Shown here: piece after piece, positions 11,626 to 22,174 of the stretch
How the letters are laid out: each line of letters begins with the position of its first letter
Position numbering within the stretch: position 1 is the first letter of the stretch
Assembly (NCBI GenBank): GCA_949752795.1
Contig: OX457061.1
Location: 121,292,152-121,356,151 of the forward strand
Reading direction: 5' to 3'
Length of the DNA: 64,000 nucleotides
Source: Hyperoodon ampullatus
Lineage: Eukaryota > Chordata > Mammalia > Artiodactyla > Ziphiidae
Notes under the pieces: model-generated
Told to the model about the DNA's origin: nothing
The model's database searches: none
What the model saw: the letters and a program-made list of their open reading frames with translations, nothing else
Program-made: the position numbers and the translations under genes

Positions 11626-12227
11626 AATTGTTGCTAGTATATTTGAGGTCAATAATATTTCATTTTTATTTTCATTGGAATTCCATAATTACTACTGAAG
11701 TTGACCATCTACTAAAATTGAGCACCTATAGAAAACAAACAAACAAAACTCCAGAGGATCCAGAATCATGGGAGTGGGTCCCACACTTCTGTGAGTTTTA
11801 CATCCTGGAGCTCTACCAGGTTCTCAGGGTGAATAGCAGAGAAAATTCCTTTCATACTTCCAGAAGGGAGATTGGAAAGAAGCCTTTTTTAAAGACACCA
11901 GCGCATTCTGTTCTTCTTTACAAGGTTTGTCCTCAGGAGAAACCATTTAACTACCACCTAATTTAAACTGCTTGGGTTTTATCAGAGCCTAACTGACCTG
12001 AGGGAAGAGAATACCCAACTCCAGACCATTCTAGCCATCTTGTACTGCCTAAGGGGTAAAAAAAAGAAACAACTGAGAAGCATTGGTGAAGTTTACCACC
12101 CAGAGGGCATAAGCTGATTAAAAGACTGAGAACTAAGCAAAGGAATGTGTAACGCGCCCGCACCTCACCATGGCATTACTACAGTCTTTTTACACCAGTT
12201 CCACTACTGCAACTGAATCCACTATCA
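11626..12227. other. Intergenic; no gene seen
   Basis: Includes a 112-codon ORF (11628-11966) without a recognisable domain and with no splice or promoter context. I regard it as chance. Confidence 0.4.
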
Positions 12228-13440
12228 GAATTGGAGATTTCAACACACCTCTATCAGAGATGAATAGATTCAGCAGGGAGAAAATCAGTAAGGACATAAC
12301 TGAACTAACAACCCCATTAATCAACTGCATATAATGGACGTCTACAGTCTATCTCCTCTAACATCAGCAAAATACACATTTTTCTCAAGTTCACATCAAG
12401 CAATTCCCAAAATAGCCCACATTTTGGGCCATAAAACACTCCTTAACATATAATAGAAATCATATAATATCTCTTCTCATACCACCATGGAATTAAAATA
12501 GAAATCAATAACAGAAAGATAATGGAAAATCCCAAGATACATGAAGAATAAACAACATACTTCTAAATGACCCACAGGTCAAAAAGAAATCTCAAGAGAA
12601 ATTAAAAATATTTTGAACTAAATGGAAATAAAAACACAGTTTATCAGAATTTGTGGGATGCAGCAAAAGCGGTGTTTATAGGGAAAGTTATAACACTGAA
12701 AGAATATATTAGAAAAGAAGAAAGATCTAAAATCAATACTCTAAGCTTCCACTTTAGCTAACTAAAAAGAAGTGCAAGTTAAATCCACAGTATGCAAAAC
12801 AAAAGCAATAAGAAAAATTGGAGAAGAAATAAATGGAATTGAAACAGTAGGTGAATGGATAAACTATGGTATATCCAGGCAATGGAATATTATTCAGTAT
12901 TAAAAAGAAATAAGCTATCAAGCCATTAAAAGACATGGAGGGGGACTTCCCTGGCAGTTCAGTGGTTAAGACTTCGCCTTCCAATGTGGGGAATGTGGGT
13001 TTGATTCCTGGTTGGGGAGCTAAGATCCCACATGCTTCGTGGCCAAAAAACCAAAACATGAAACAGAAGCAATATTGTAACAAATTCAATAAAGACTTTA
13101 AAAAATGGTCCACATCAAAAAAAATCTTAAAAAAAAAGACATGGAGGAAACCTAAATGAATATTACTAAGTGAAAGAAGCCAGTCAGAAGTACATACTGT
13201 ATGATTCTACCCATATGAACTTCTTGAAAAAGCAAAATTATAGACAGAGGTCAGAGATTGCCCGGGGTTTGGAGGCAGGAAGGGAGGAATGAATAGGTGG
13301 AGCACAGAGGATTTTTAGGGCAGTGAAGCTATTCTGTATAATACTATAATGGTGGATACATGTCCTTATACATTCGTCCAAACCCATAGAATGTGATACA
13401 CCAAGAGTAAACCTTAATGTAAACTATGGACTTTGGGTGA
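12228..13440 (+). mobile_element. Old L1 (ORF2 fragment and 3'UTR), interrupted by a SINE
   Basis: The left part carries degraded ORF2 sequence ('gcaaaagcggtgtttatagg', 'cattttgggccataaaac'). The right part is L1 3'UTR ('aatggaatattattcagtat', 'ggtcagagattgcccgggg'). A CHR-1 SINE at 12942-13133 interrupts it. No open frame remains. Confidence 0.75.
12942..13133 (+). mobile_element. CHR-1-like SINE
   Basis: Full-length sense copy: 'gggacttccctggcagttca' head, B box 'gggtttgattcc', and the CHR-1 tail with 'aaacagaagcaatattgtaa'. The perfect duplication AAAAGACATGGAGG (12928-12941, 13134-13147) flanks it. Confidence 0.94.
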
Positions 13441-13582
13441 TAATGATGTTCAAATGTGGGCTCATCAATTATAACAAATGTACTAGTCTGGGGATGTTGA
13501 TGATGGAGAGGCTATGCATGAGTAGGTGCAGGGGGAAAATGCAAAATCTCTGTGTCTTCTCATTTGCTGTGAACATAAAGCT

Positions 13583-13587
<5 letters not shown>

Positions 13588-13615
<28 letters not shown>

Positions 13616-13805
13616 GGTATGTGGGCCTCTCACTGCTGTGGCCTCTCCTGTTGCGGAGCACAGGCTCCGGACGCGCAGGCTCAACAGCCATGGCTCGCGG
13701 GCCCAGCCGCTCCGCGGCACGTGGGATCTTCCCAGACCGGGGCACGAACCCGTGTCCCCTGCATCGGCAGGCGGACTCTCAACCGCTGCGCCACCAGGGA
13801 AGCCC
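13588..13805 (-). mobile_element. Young CHR-type SINE
   Basis: Full-length antisense copy with a long T-run and a body close to the others of its subtype. The perfect duplication CATAAAGCTGTTTT (13574-13587, 13806-13819) flanks it. Confidence 0.95.
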
Positions 13806-13859
13806 CATAAAGCTGTTTTAAAAAAAATAAAGTCTATTAGATAAAAACAAAATAGAACC

Positions 13860-14290
13860 ATAAGTACTTATGTTTGCTAGACATCAAACTAATTTAGGGT
13901 ATCAGGGTCAATGAATTACAACAAATCTGAAAAACATTATGCTAATGAAAGAAATTAGTCACAAAAGCACACATCTTGTATGATTCCATTTATATGAAAT
14001 GTCCAGTATAGGTCAGTTTATGGAGACAGAAAGTAGATTTGTGGTTCCCAAGGGCAGAAGACAGGGGAAAATGGGAAGTGATTATTAATAGGTATGTGTT
14101 TTTGTTTTGTTTTGTTTTGAGTGGTTAAAATGTTCTAAAATCGGATACTGGGAATGGTTGCATAGTTATATGAATAAACTTAAAAACCACTGAAATGCGC
14201 ATGGAGGAATGTGCATTTTAAAGGGTAATTTTAAAGAGTGAATTTGTATAATGTGAACGTAAATTATATTTCAATAAAGCTACTATTTTA
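13860..14290 (+). mobile_element. Old L1 3'UTR fragment
   Basis: 'cttgtatgattccatttata' and 'ggtcagtttatggagacaga' match the 3' part of old L1M elements and end near the L1-like 'tatttcaataaagctac'. Confidence 0.65.
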
Positions 14291-14497
14291 TTATTTTTTA
14301 TTTTTTTAAAGTTTTTTTGATGTGGACCATTTTTAAAGTCTTTATTGAGTTTGTTACAATATTGCTCCTGTTTTATGTTTTGGTTTTTTGGCCACGAGGC
14401 ATGTGGTATTTTAGCTTAGCTCCCCAACCAGGAATCAAACCCACATCCCCCACATTGGAAGGTGAAGTCTTAACCACTGAACTGCCAGGGAAGCCCC
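14291..14497 (-). mobile_element. CHR-1-like SINE
   Basis: Full-length antisense copy ending in 'tgccagggaagcccc'. An imperfect duplication, AAAGCTACTATTTTA / AAAGCTATTATTTTA (14276-14290, 14498-14512), flanks it. It inserted at the end of an older L1. Confidence 0.92.
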
Positions 14498-14512
14498 AAA
14501 GCTATTATTTTA

Positions 14513-15699
14513 AAAATTAATAGAATAGAAATATCTTTATACATTAAAATGTTTTTAAGTAGATAAAATCAAATAGGAATATAGAGTTACAAACTTTTCA
14601 GTTAATAATTATGGACGTTTCAAGAGAATTTCTAAAGAAGTCAGACATTTGGAGAAACTGAAGAGGAAAGGAAAATATATAAAACATTATAACTTTAATT
14701 TTATAATAAGTAACTAAAGCTAAGTTAGAACAAGGATTTCGTCCAAAATAACAAGGAGGTTAAGTGACAATTCTGGGACCTGAATTCAGGCCAGTTATAT
14801 CCAGTGCTAAAAATCTTTTTTGGTCTTGAAGTTTCCTTAAAATTCCAGTGTCTCAGCAAATAAATATCTTTCTCACATTAAATTATATTTCTAGAATGCA
14901 AATAATAAAAAATCTATAAGGTGTTAAAAATTAATCCTCTTAAAATATTTACACTTCTCACAAATCTCCTCCAGGGCATAAGAAAGGGAAAATGCATATT
15001 AAGTATTTCAGATACTTAGCATTTCAAACATGTCCAGAAAATGATAAATAAAAATTTTTTGCACACAAATAGAATACTAACCATCGTGACCACAGATTTG
15101 AAACTGCAACTGTGAAACATTTGTTTGTATATGTGGCATCAGAGCTCTGTTTCATTTGTTTGGGGCACCTAATTGAGGAACATCTGTTTCAGTAGTATCT
15201 GTTTAATATGAAAAATATCCTTTGGTATGAAAACAGACTGAATTGATATGTAGACCATTTATTAGTTCTGTTAATATTAAATGAGGGCAGATCAATCACT
15301 CTGGCTAAAAATTCCAACTTAACCAAAAGAGATGCTACATCAATTGTTAATAAAAATACACACTTTACTCATTCATTCATTCTAAACATTTGTTTAGCCT
15401 GTATTTTGTGTCAGGTATGTAAGTAAGTTTCAAGGCTGTGATGTAAACCAAAGACAATATTATCCTTAAAGGAACTCCCAGTTCAGTTGAAGAAGCAAGC
15501 ATGTAAATAAAAATTTGAAATATAATGAATTCTATAATTGATATAAGCATACAGTATAGAGGAGGGATATCTAAATCTATTAAGTGGGTAGATGGATGGA
15601 GGTGTTAAAGTTTGTCAATTAAGAAGAATTCCTTTTCCGAAATAAATTTGTGACAATTATTAAAGCTGCAGCTGTTCCAGTTTTGAAGTAAAAAGCAAG
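14513..15699. other. Intergenic; no gene seen
   Basis: AT-rich sequence without recognisable exons or dated insertions. Confidence 0.5.
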
Positions 15700-16098
15700 C
15701 CCCAGTACATGACAAGGTGCTCAACATCACTAATCACCAGAGATTTGCAAATCAGAACCACAATGAGTTATCACCTCACACAAGCTAGAATTGCTATTAC
15801 CAAAAAGACAAGAAATAAAAAGTTGTGGCGAGGATGTGGAAAAATGGAACCCTCATGCAGTGTTGGTGGGAATGTAAATTGGTGCAGCCACTATGTAAAG
15901 CAGTGTGGAGGTTCCTCAAGAAATTAAAAATAGAGCTACCATATGATCCAGCAATTATACTTCTGGGTAAGTATCTGAAGAAAATGAAAACACTACTTTG
16001 AAGAGATATCTGCAACCCACATGTTCATAGCAGCATTATTTCCAATAGCTAAGATATGGAAACAACCTAATTGTACATAGATGGATGAATTGGTAAAT

Positions 16099-16170
<72 letters not shown>

Positions 16171-16650
16171 TACATAATATAAAATACATATATACACATA
16201 CAAAGGAATGTTTTTCAGCCATAAAAAGGACACGCTGCCATTTGAAATGACATGGATGAACCTTGAGGTCATTATGCTAAGTGAAATAAGTTGGACAGAA
16301 GAAAGACAAATACTGTATGATCTCTCTAGGAATCTAAAAACAAACAAACAAAACAAAACTCATAGATACAGAGAACAGATTGGTGGTTGCCAAAGGTGGA
16401 GGTTGGGGGGTGGGTGAAATGGGTCAAGGGGGTCAAAATATGCAAACTTACAATTATAAAATAAATCCTGGGGATATAAAGTATAGCGTGGTGACTAATT
16501 TAAAAGAAAAAAAAAGCAGCCCTCAGCTACAACCTAACTACTGTGCTCATAGGAAAATAAATCAGTATAGTTTCAGAAAAGTAAGAGCACAAAATTATGC
16601 ATAAGTGTAATGAATCACATTATCCCCAAAACAGATCATATATTATGTAT
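15700..16650 (+). mobile_element. L1 fragment (ORF2 end and 3'UTR), older subfamily
   Basis: ORF2 C-terminal sequence ('gttggtgggaatgtaaattg', then 'accatatgatccagcaatta') leads into the 3'UTR ('aacagattggtggttgccaa'). It is more diverged than the copy at 8964-10431. A (TA)n array has expanded inside it. Confidence 0.82.
16108..16168. repeat. (TA)n microsatellite, about 61 bp
   Basis: Uninterrupted TA dinucleotides inside an L1 3' region; likely length-polymorphic. Confidence 0.97.
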
Positions 16651-18164
16651 AAAACAGAACACTTAAAGAGATTGGGACTCATTTGAAGTTTTGCAAAGCA
16701 AATTATCATAATTCTTCTGATATTATAGTAGTTTTCAACTAATACACTAGTTAATACGTTTGAAGAAGTTAAGCATATAGGAAAATTCTATTTTAAGATA
16801 GAAAAAAACAAGAAATTATTAACTGGAAAATATAATAATCTGACTGGAGAAAATCTTTTGTAATGAAATTATGATAAAATGCTTTGCCTAAAAGCAAAAT
16901 TATGAATGCCAAAATAAAACATAAATGATATAGTAATAGGAAAAATTATTTCAAAAGAAATATATAGTATACATAATCTTATTAAGATAAATGTTTTATA
17001 ACATCTTTAAATAAGTATTTCTACTATAAAGACAAAAAGCATGATATTCTGAGAATAATTCAAATATTGAGGACGAAAGAGTTAAGTACGTAATAGCTGT
17101 TTATTAATTCCAAAAATAATAAGGATAACTCACAGGACTTAACAATTTTGTTCTCTTATAACTCTCTTCTTCATTTTCCTAAACACTACATAGAATGAGG
17201 CTAAGTTAATATTAACAAATCAAAATTTCTAATGGTAACCCATAAATCACATAAAATATCATATTGTTTCTTAGCCACAGAATTAATATCATAAACATTA
17301 TATATGTGACACAGTAACAAATTTTCAAACAGCAATTTTCTATGTGACATAGTAAGTATTAAATTTTCAAGCACCAGTAAACATGAGGGAACAAAACTCT
17401 GACAAAACTGTACATGTGGCAAAAACTAATTTGATTGGCTGATGTCAACAGATTTTTCATAATTTGAAGAAAATGAGAAAAACTCTGTTAATAACTGACA
17501 AGGAAACGGGCCTAAAAATGTTTAATTCAGTTATAGTTCCTCAAAACAAACTCAAGTGATTGGGATACACTTGAGTTTCCTTAAGTGTTTGTGTTATTTG
17601 TTTGTTCAAGTGGCTTTCTGTCTCTTACAGCAACTCTACTTTGCTGGCATGAGATGTGTTTGTACTGACTGGATCTTCCTCCCTCTGGCTGTTAGAATCC
17701 CTTAGATGGTTTGTTATTTTCTTTGTTAGCCCTTAGATCTGGTGGTAGAAGTAAACAAGTGGAGCTAGTTTCTGCAACACTGAGCTAGCTGCGTGGGGCG
17801 GAGGGCCTGCAGGTCCCCCGCTGAGTAGCAGGCTAAATCTTCCCCGTTCCCAGGTCTCCAAGCTTATTCTGAACTTCAGGAGCGGAGGACCTAGTCCAGC
17901 TCCCCCGTAGTCCCTAAGGTCACGCATTGGACATACTTCCATCAATGTCAAAATTTCCTCTAAGAATCTCTGTGCCAGGTTTTTCCAAGATTGTGGTTAA
18001 CTTTACTCTATCCCAAGGAAGAAAGAGTCTGGACCAGTTCTCTCCATCAAGATCTCCTCCGAGCCTAAACCTTCACCTGTTCCCAGATATAGATCAATTT
18101 CAACAGCAGTTTGACTTGGAGAAGACAGGTAGTCAGGAATTTGGAGAAAAGGTGTAGAGAGCCA
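16651..18164. other. Intergenic; no gene, one GC-rich patch
   Basis: Mostly very AT-rich. A patch at about 17760-17930 is distinctly GC-rich ('gcgtggggcggagggcctgc'), with no exon or known repeat recognised in it. Confidence 0.4.
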
Positions 18165-18600
18165 TATTATTAGTTTGGTAGGGCTACCATAGAAATGTAA
18201 TGCAAATGGGGTGGCTTAAACAACCGAAATTTACAGTCTTACAGTTCTGGAGTGTAGGAGTCCAAAATCAAGGTGTTGGCAGAGTTGGTTTTTTCTGAAG
18301 GCTGACAGAGAAAGATTGGTTCCAGGTCTCTCTCCTTGGATTGTTAGATGGTCATCTTCTCCCTGTGTCTCTTTACATCATCTTCCCTCTAAGCCTGTCT
18401 ATCTCTGTGTCCAAATTTCTCCTTTCTATAAGGACACCAGTCATATTGCATTAGAACCCAAACTAATGTATGATTCGTTTTAACTTGATCATCTCTATAA
18501 AGACCCTATCTCCAAATAAGGTCACATTTTGAAGTACTGGGGGTTAGGACTTCAAACATGTCTCTTTTCAGGGGATATGGTTCAACCCACAATAGCCATA
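18165..18600 (-). mobile_element. MaLR-type LTR (MLT1/MST-like), antisense
   Basis: Same reverse MaLR order as at 4706-5090: 'ggtggcttaaacaaccgaaa', 'cagttctggagtgtaggag', 'ctccctgtgtctctttacat', 'tctccaaataaggtcacatt', 'gggggttaggacttcaaaca'. Confidence 0.8.
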
Positions 18601-19242
18601 TTTAAGTCAACTGTCTATCCCTGAGACTCTACTGAATATATTAATTAAGCTCTAGATTGGTGATGACCTCAGATGCTGTTAAGGTAGGCATATTGCAACA
18701 CAAAATTCTTCAGGCAGATAGAATGATAAAAGGATTCTAGTCCAAAAGACCTGAGGGGATCATGAGAGCCAAGAGACGAATATCATAAGAAACTAAAATT
18801 TCAAATGTTCATCCTATATATTACCAGCTGAAAAATAAATGAGCATTTATAAAAACACTCAAAGGCATTATTACTACAAACTCTCTTGTCTATAAACCAC
18901 CTTTTGGGTAATTTATTTGCATTTTCACTTGAGTGAACAAAAAAGCATAAAATATTGCCTTTGCAATACACTTTTTTTAAAGCAGAAAAGTAACTAATGG
19001 GCTTAAGAACTTGTCATTGTTTAAGTCTAATCACTTTATTTAAGTGTCAAGTGGGACCCTCTCTAGTAAAACAACTCATAGCCTACGTTTCAATTAAGTT
19101 TAGTGAAAGGCAGGGAAAATTACAGAAAGGAAAAGAAGCTTTAGTTTGAAGACTCAAGAGTAAAAGAAACAGTGAATCATTTTAAACAATGTCACTTTTT
19201 GTTAAATAGGATAGTTACTAACTTCTTAGCTAAATAGACTTT
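18601..19242. other. Intergenic; no gene seen
   Basis: Anonymous AT-rich sequence; no exon, repeat family or array recognised. Confidence 0.5.
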
Positions 19243-19258
19243 AAAAAAGAAATATTCT

Positions 19259-19329
19259 TTGATTCACTTTGCTGTACAGCAGAAACTAACACAACATTGT
19301 AAAACAACTGTATTCCAATAAAAATTTTT
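19259..19329 (+). mobile_element. Very short (about 71 bp) 5'-truncated L1 insertion
   Basis: It holds only the last bases of an L1 3'UTR ('gattcactttgctgtacagc' to 'ccaataaaaattttt') and a short A-rich tail. The perfect 16-bp duplication AAAAAAGAAATATTCT flanks it at 19243-19258 and 19330-19345, so it is a complete insertion event. Confidence 0.9.
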
Positions 19330-19479
19330 AAAAAAGAAATATTCTAAAATATGCCACTCAAAATAATTTTTTACAGAATTTTAATTTAAAAGGAGAAAAT
19401 AGACAATTTCCTTTTGCAAACAAAATACACAGTGTGCTCACAACTGTTAGATTAATTGGTATAATATGTATATTTTCAT

Positions 19480-20775
19480 TAACACTGTATAAGTTCTACA
19501 TTGATCCACATTCTTGGGACAATTGGTCTTATGATTAAACTTAACTTTGCCCATCTGTTGGCTCCAAAATTGTGTCTCATTTAATTTGCATTCCTTAACT
19601 ACAAATAAAGTTTAACATCTTTAACTTTATAAATGACCTATTTTTTAAAATTCCTGTTCCTGAAATCTTTCCATATTTGTTTTCTATTGGGTTGTCAGTC
19701 TTTATTCTTCTTGATTTTTAAAGAAATACTCTGCCTACCAGTACTTGACTAATATTATTATTAAATTTGTCAAATATAAAATTCAAAAACAACATTTTGC
19801 TTTCATGATCATCTATTTCATATTTGTTTTCCATTTAATTATTTTTGTTCTTATGTTTCTTATTCTTTCTTTCTACATTTATGAGATTCATTCATTTGTT
19901 CATTCCAACATCATAAGTTGTATCTTATTAATTTTCAGCCTTTATTTTATGACCATTTAAGGCTACACATTTCTAATTAATCACAGGTTTATCTTCTTTT
20001 AATATGTAGTATTTTTATTATCTTTAAATTTTAATTATTATTTATATCATTGCTTGTATCCACAGATTTCTTAATGCATGTTTATTCATTTTAATTTTAT
20101 TGAATTCCAGTCATGGGTTCATTTTCTGAGATGATACTACTTCTTTAAATTCGTTGAAGCTTATCTATAGCCCACATTATTATGTTCAATTTTTATAGAT
20201 GTTCAATGCATGTCTAAGAAGAATGCTTATTACAGAATGTTGGGATGTAATATTGTATAACTATTCATTAGAACAAATTTGTTAATTACATATATATTAT
20301 ATATAAAACATTGAAAAGAAATTTTTCAAAACTCATATCCTGATTTTCTTGTAAGGTTGGTCTAACAGCTACTGAATAGTATATTAAACTATCCCATCAT
20401 AGTGGTGGATTTTGTTTTTTTGTTTTTTGCTCTACAGTTTTGAAGCTGTATTATTCATTAAGTGCATACAAATTTAGTTTTCATATCTATTTGGTGAAAC
20501 TTTTTTCATTATATAAAGACCCTCTTTCTCTGTACATAAGTAATTTTGTCTAAAATTAGTGGGCTACACCAGCTTTGTTTTTTTTTCCGGTTAGCAGTTA
20601 CCTGATGTACTTTCTCCCCTCTTAGTTTTACCCTTCCAGATAGCCTTTAGCTTATTCCTGATTCTTATAAACTATATATAGCTGTTAGTCTTTATTTTCA
20701 TTTTAAAAAAATAATCTGTCTTTTCTCTGTAGTGGATTTTGAGACCTTCTATTTATCTTTAGTAATACATAGTTG
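19480..20775 (-). mobile_element. Old L1 (3'UTR and ORF2), antisense, degenerate
   Basis: The left part matches antisense L1 3'UTR ('catttaatttgcattcctt', 'ttttctattgggttgtcag'). The right part matches antisense ORF2 ('ttttgaagctgtattattca', 'gtgcatacaaatttagtttt'). All frames are broken. Confidence 0.7.
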
Positions 20776-21236
20776 TATTGACAAAATTTTCTCAGCCTCC
20801 CCTGCACTCTTTGCCAACTTGGCCTGACTTTTGGCTTCTGTGTTCATCTATGCATTGTCCACTTTTAGCAAGAATTCTGCTAAGTCATTTAAATCAGAAT
20901 CCCCTCCCCGCTTCAATATCTGCTGACCATTGATATCTCATCAAGTTCCTCATCCTCCACCAGCCCCAAGGTTGGCTGGCCTGCCCCATAGCAAGAATCT
21001 TGTTAGGTTGGTTTAGCCAGAATCTCCCCTTACCCCTGTTTCCTCTTAGTAATATTCTAGTCACCCACCCCCACCATGCTCCTTGGCTATAAATTACCAC
21101 TTGCCCATGCTGTACTTGAAGTTGAGTTTAATCTCTCTCCCCCACTGCAAAATTCCATCTCAGTGGTCCTCTGCCTATCGTGATAGTCCCCTTGCCCCCT
21201 TGAATAAAGTCTTCCTTACTGTGCTGTAACAATTGG
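20776..21236 (+). mobile_element. Solo LTR, family not identified, inserted in an old L1
   Basis: A block of higher GC content interrupts old antisense L1 sequence. It starts TGACAAAATTTTCTC and ends near GTGCTGTAACA. It has a TATA-like 'ggctataaatta' (about 21084) and a polyadenylation signal 'cttgaataaagtcttcctta' (about 21200), in the order of U3, R and U5 on the + strand. No gag, pol or env is adjacent. Exact ends and target duplication are unclear. Confidence 0.6.
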
Positions 21237-21249
21237 TATTGAATATTTT

Positions 21250-21790
21250 TTCTTTAACGGTATTAAGATGACTCTAGTTGTAGTTTTCTCTCCACCTGTC
21301 CTACTGGGACACTTTGCACTTCTATATTGTGAGAATTCGTGTTTAATCATTCTGATAAAATTTCCAGTTATTATTTTTTCATATTTTACTTATGCTCCAT
21401 TTAATTTACACATATTTCTTTTGGGGGGAACACCAATCTAATGTTTGTAAAAAATTATGAATCTCTTCGCTGTGTCTTTAAACCTGTTTTGAATATCTTT
21501 TACTCTGCATGATTCATACTGTGTAAATTTTTGGATCTATCTTCTAACCCACTCATTATATTTCATCATATTAAATCCACTATTTCAGCTATCAAATGCT
21601 TTTTAAATTTCAGCTATTGTAATTTTTACTTTTAGATACTCTCTTGGCTATCTTTCACAACTACCTGGCCAATTTTATAGTCCTAGTCATATTTTTGTTC
21701 TTTTCACATATTAAATGCACTTTTTTAATATTCTGTAGCCATTTATTCAAATGCCTACAATCTTTGCACTTGTAATTCTGTTTTAACTGC
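21250..21790 (-). mobile_element. Old L1, antisense, continuation beyond the LTR
   Basis: 'ttttaaatttcagctattgt' and nearby sequence resemble the upstream part of old L1M or HAL1 elements in reverse. It probably belongs to the element at 19480-20775. Confidence 0.5.
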
Positions 21791-21869
21791 TTTGTTGACT
21801 ATAACTCATGGTGCTTGTCTATTCATGTGTTTTGTGTTTGATATTGAGCATATGTTCTTTGGACTTTTA

Positions 21870-22156
21870 AAAAATTATTTATTTTTTAAATTTTGGCTGT
21901 GTTGGATCTTCGTTTCTGTGCAAGGGCTTTCTCTAGTTGTGGGAAGCGGGGTCCACTCTTCATCGCGGTGTGCAGGCCTCTCACTATCGCGGCCTTTCTT
22001 GTTGTGGAGCACAGGCTCCAGACGCACAGGCTCAGTAGTTGTGGCTCACGGGCCCAGTTGCTCCACAGAATGTGGGATCCTCCCAGACCAGGGCTCGAAC
22101 CCGTGTCCCCTGCATTAGCAGGCAGATTCTCAACCACTGCACCACCAGGGAAGCCC
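21870..22156 (-). mobile_element. CHR-2-like long SINE
   Basis: Antisense long subtype with 'ggctgtgttggatcttcg'. The near-perfect duplication ATGTTCTTTGGACTTTTA / ATGTCCTTTGGACTTTTA (21852-21869, 22157-22174) flanks it. Confidence 0.94.
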
Positions 22157-22174
22157 ATGTCCTTTGGACTTTTA

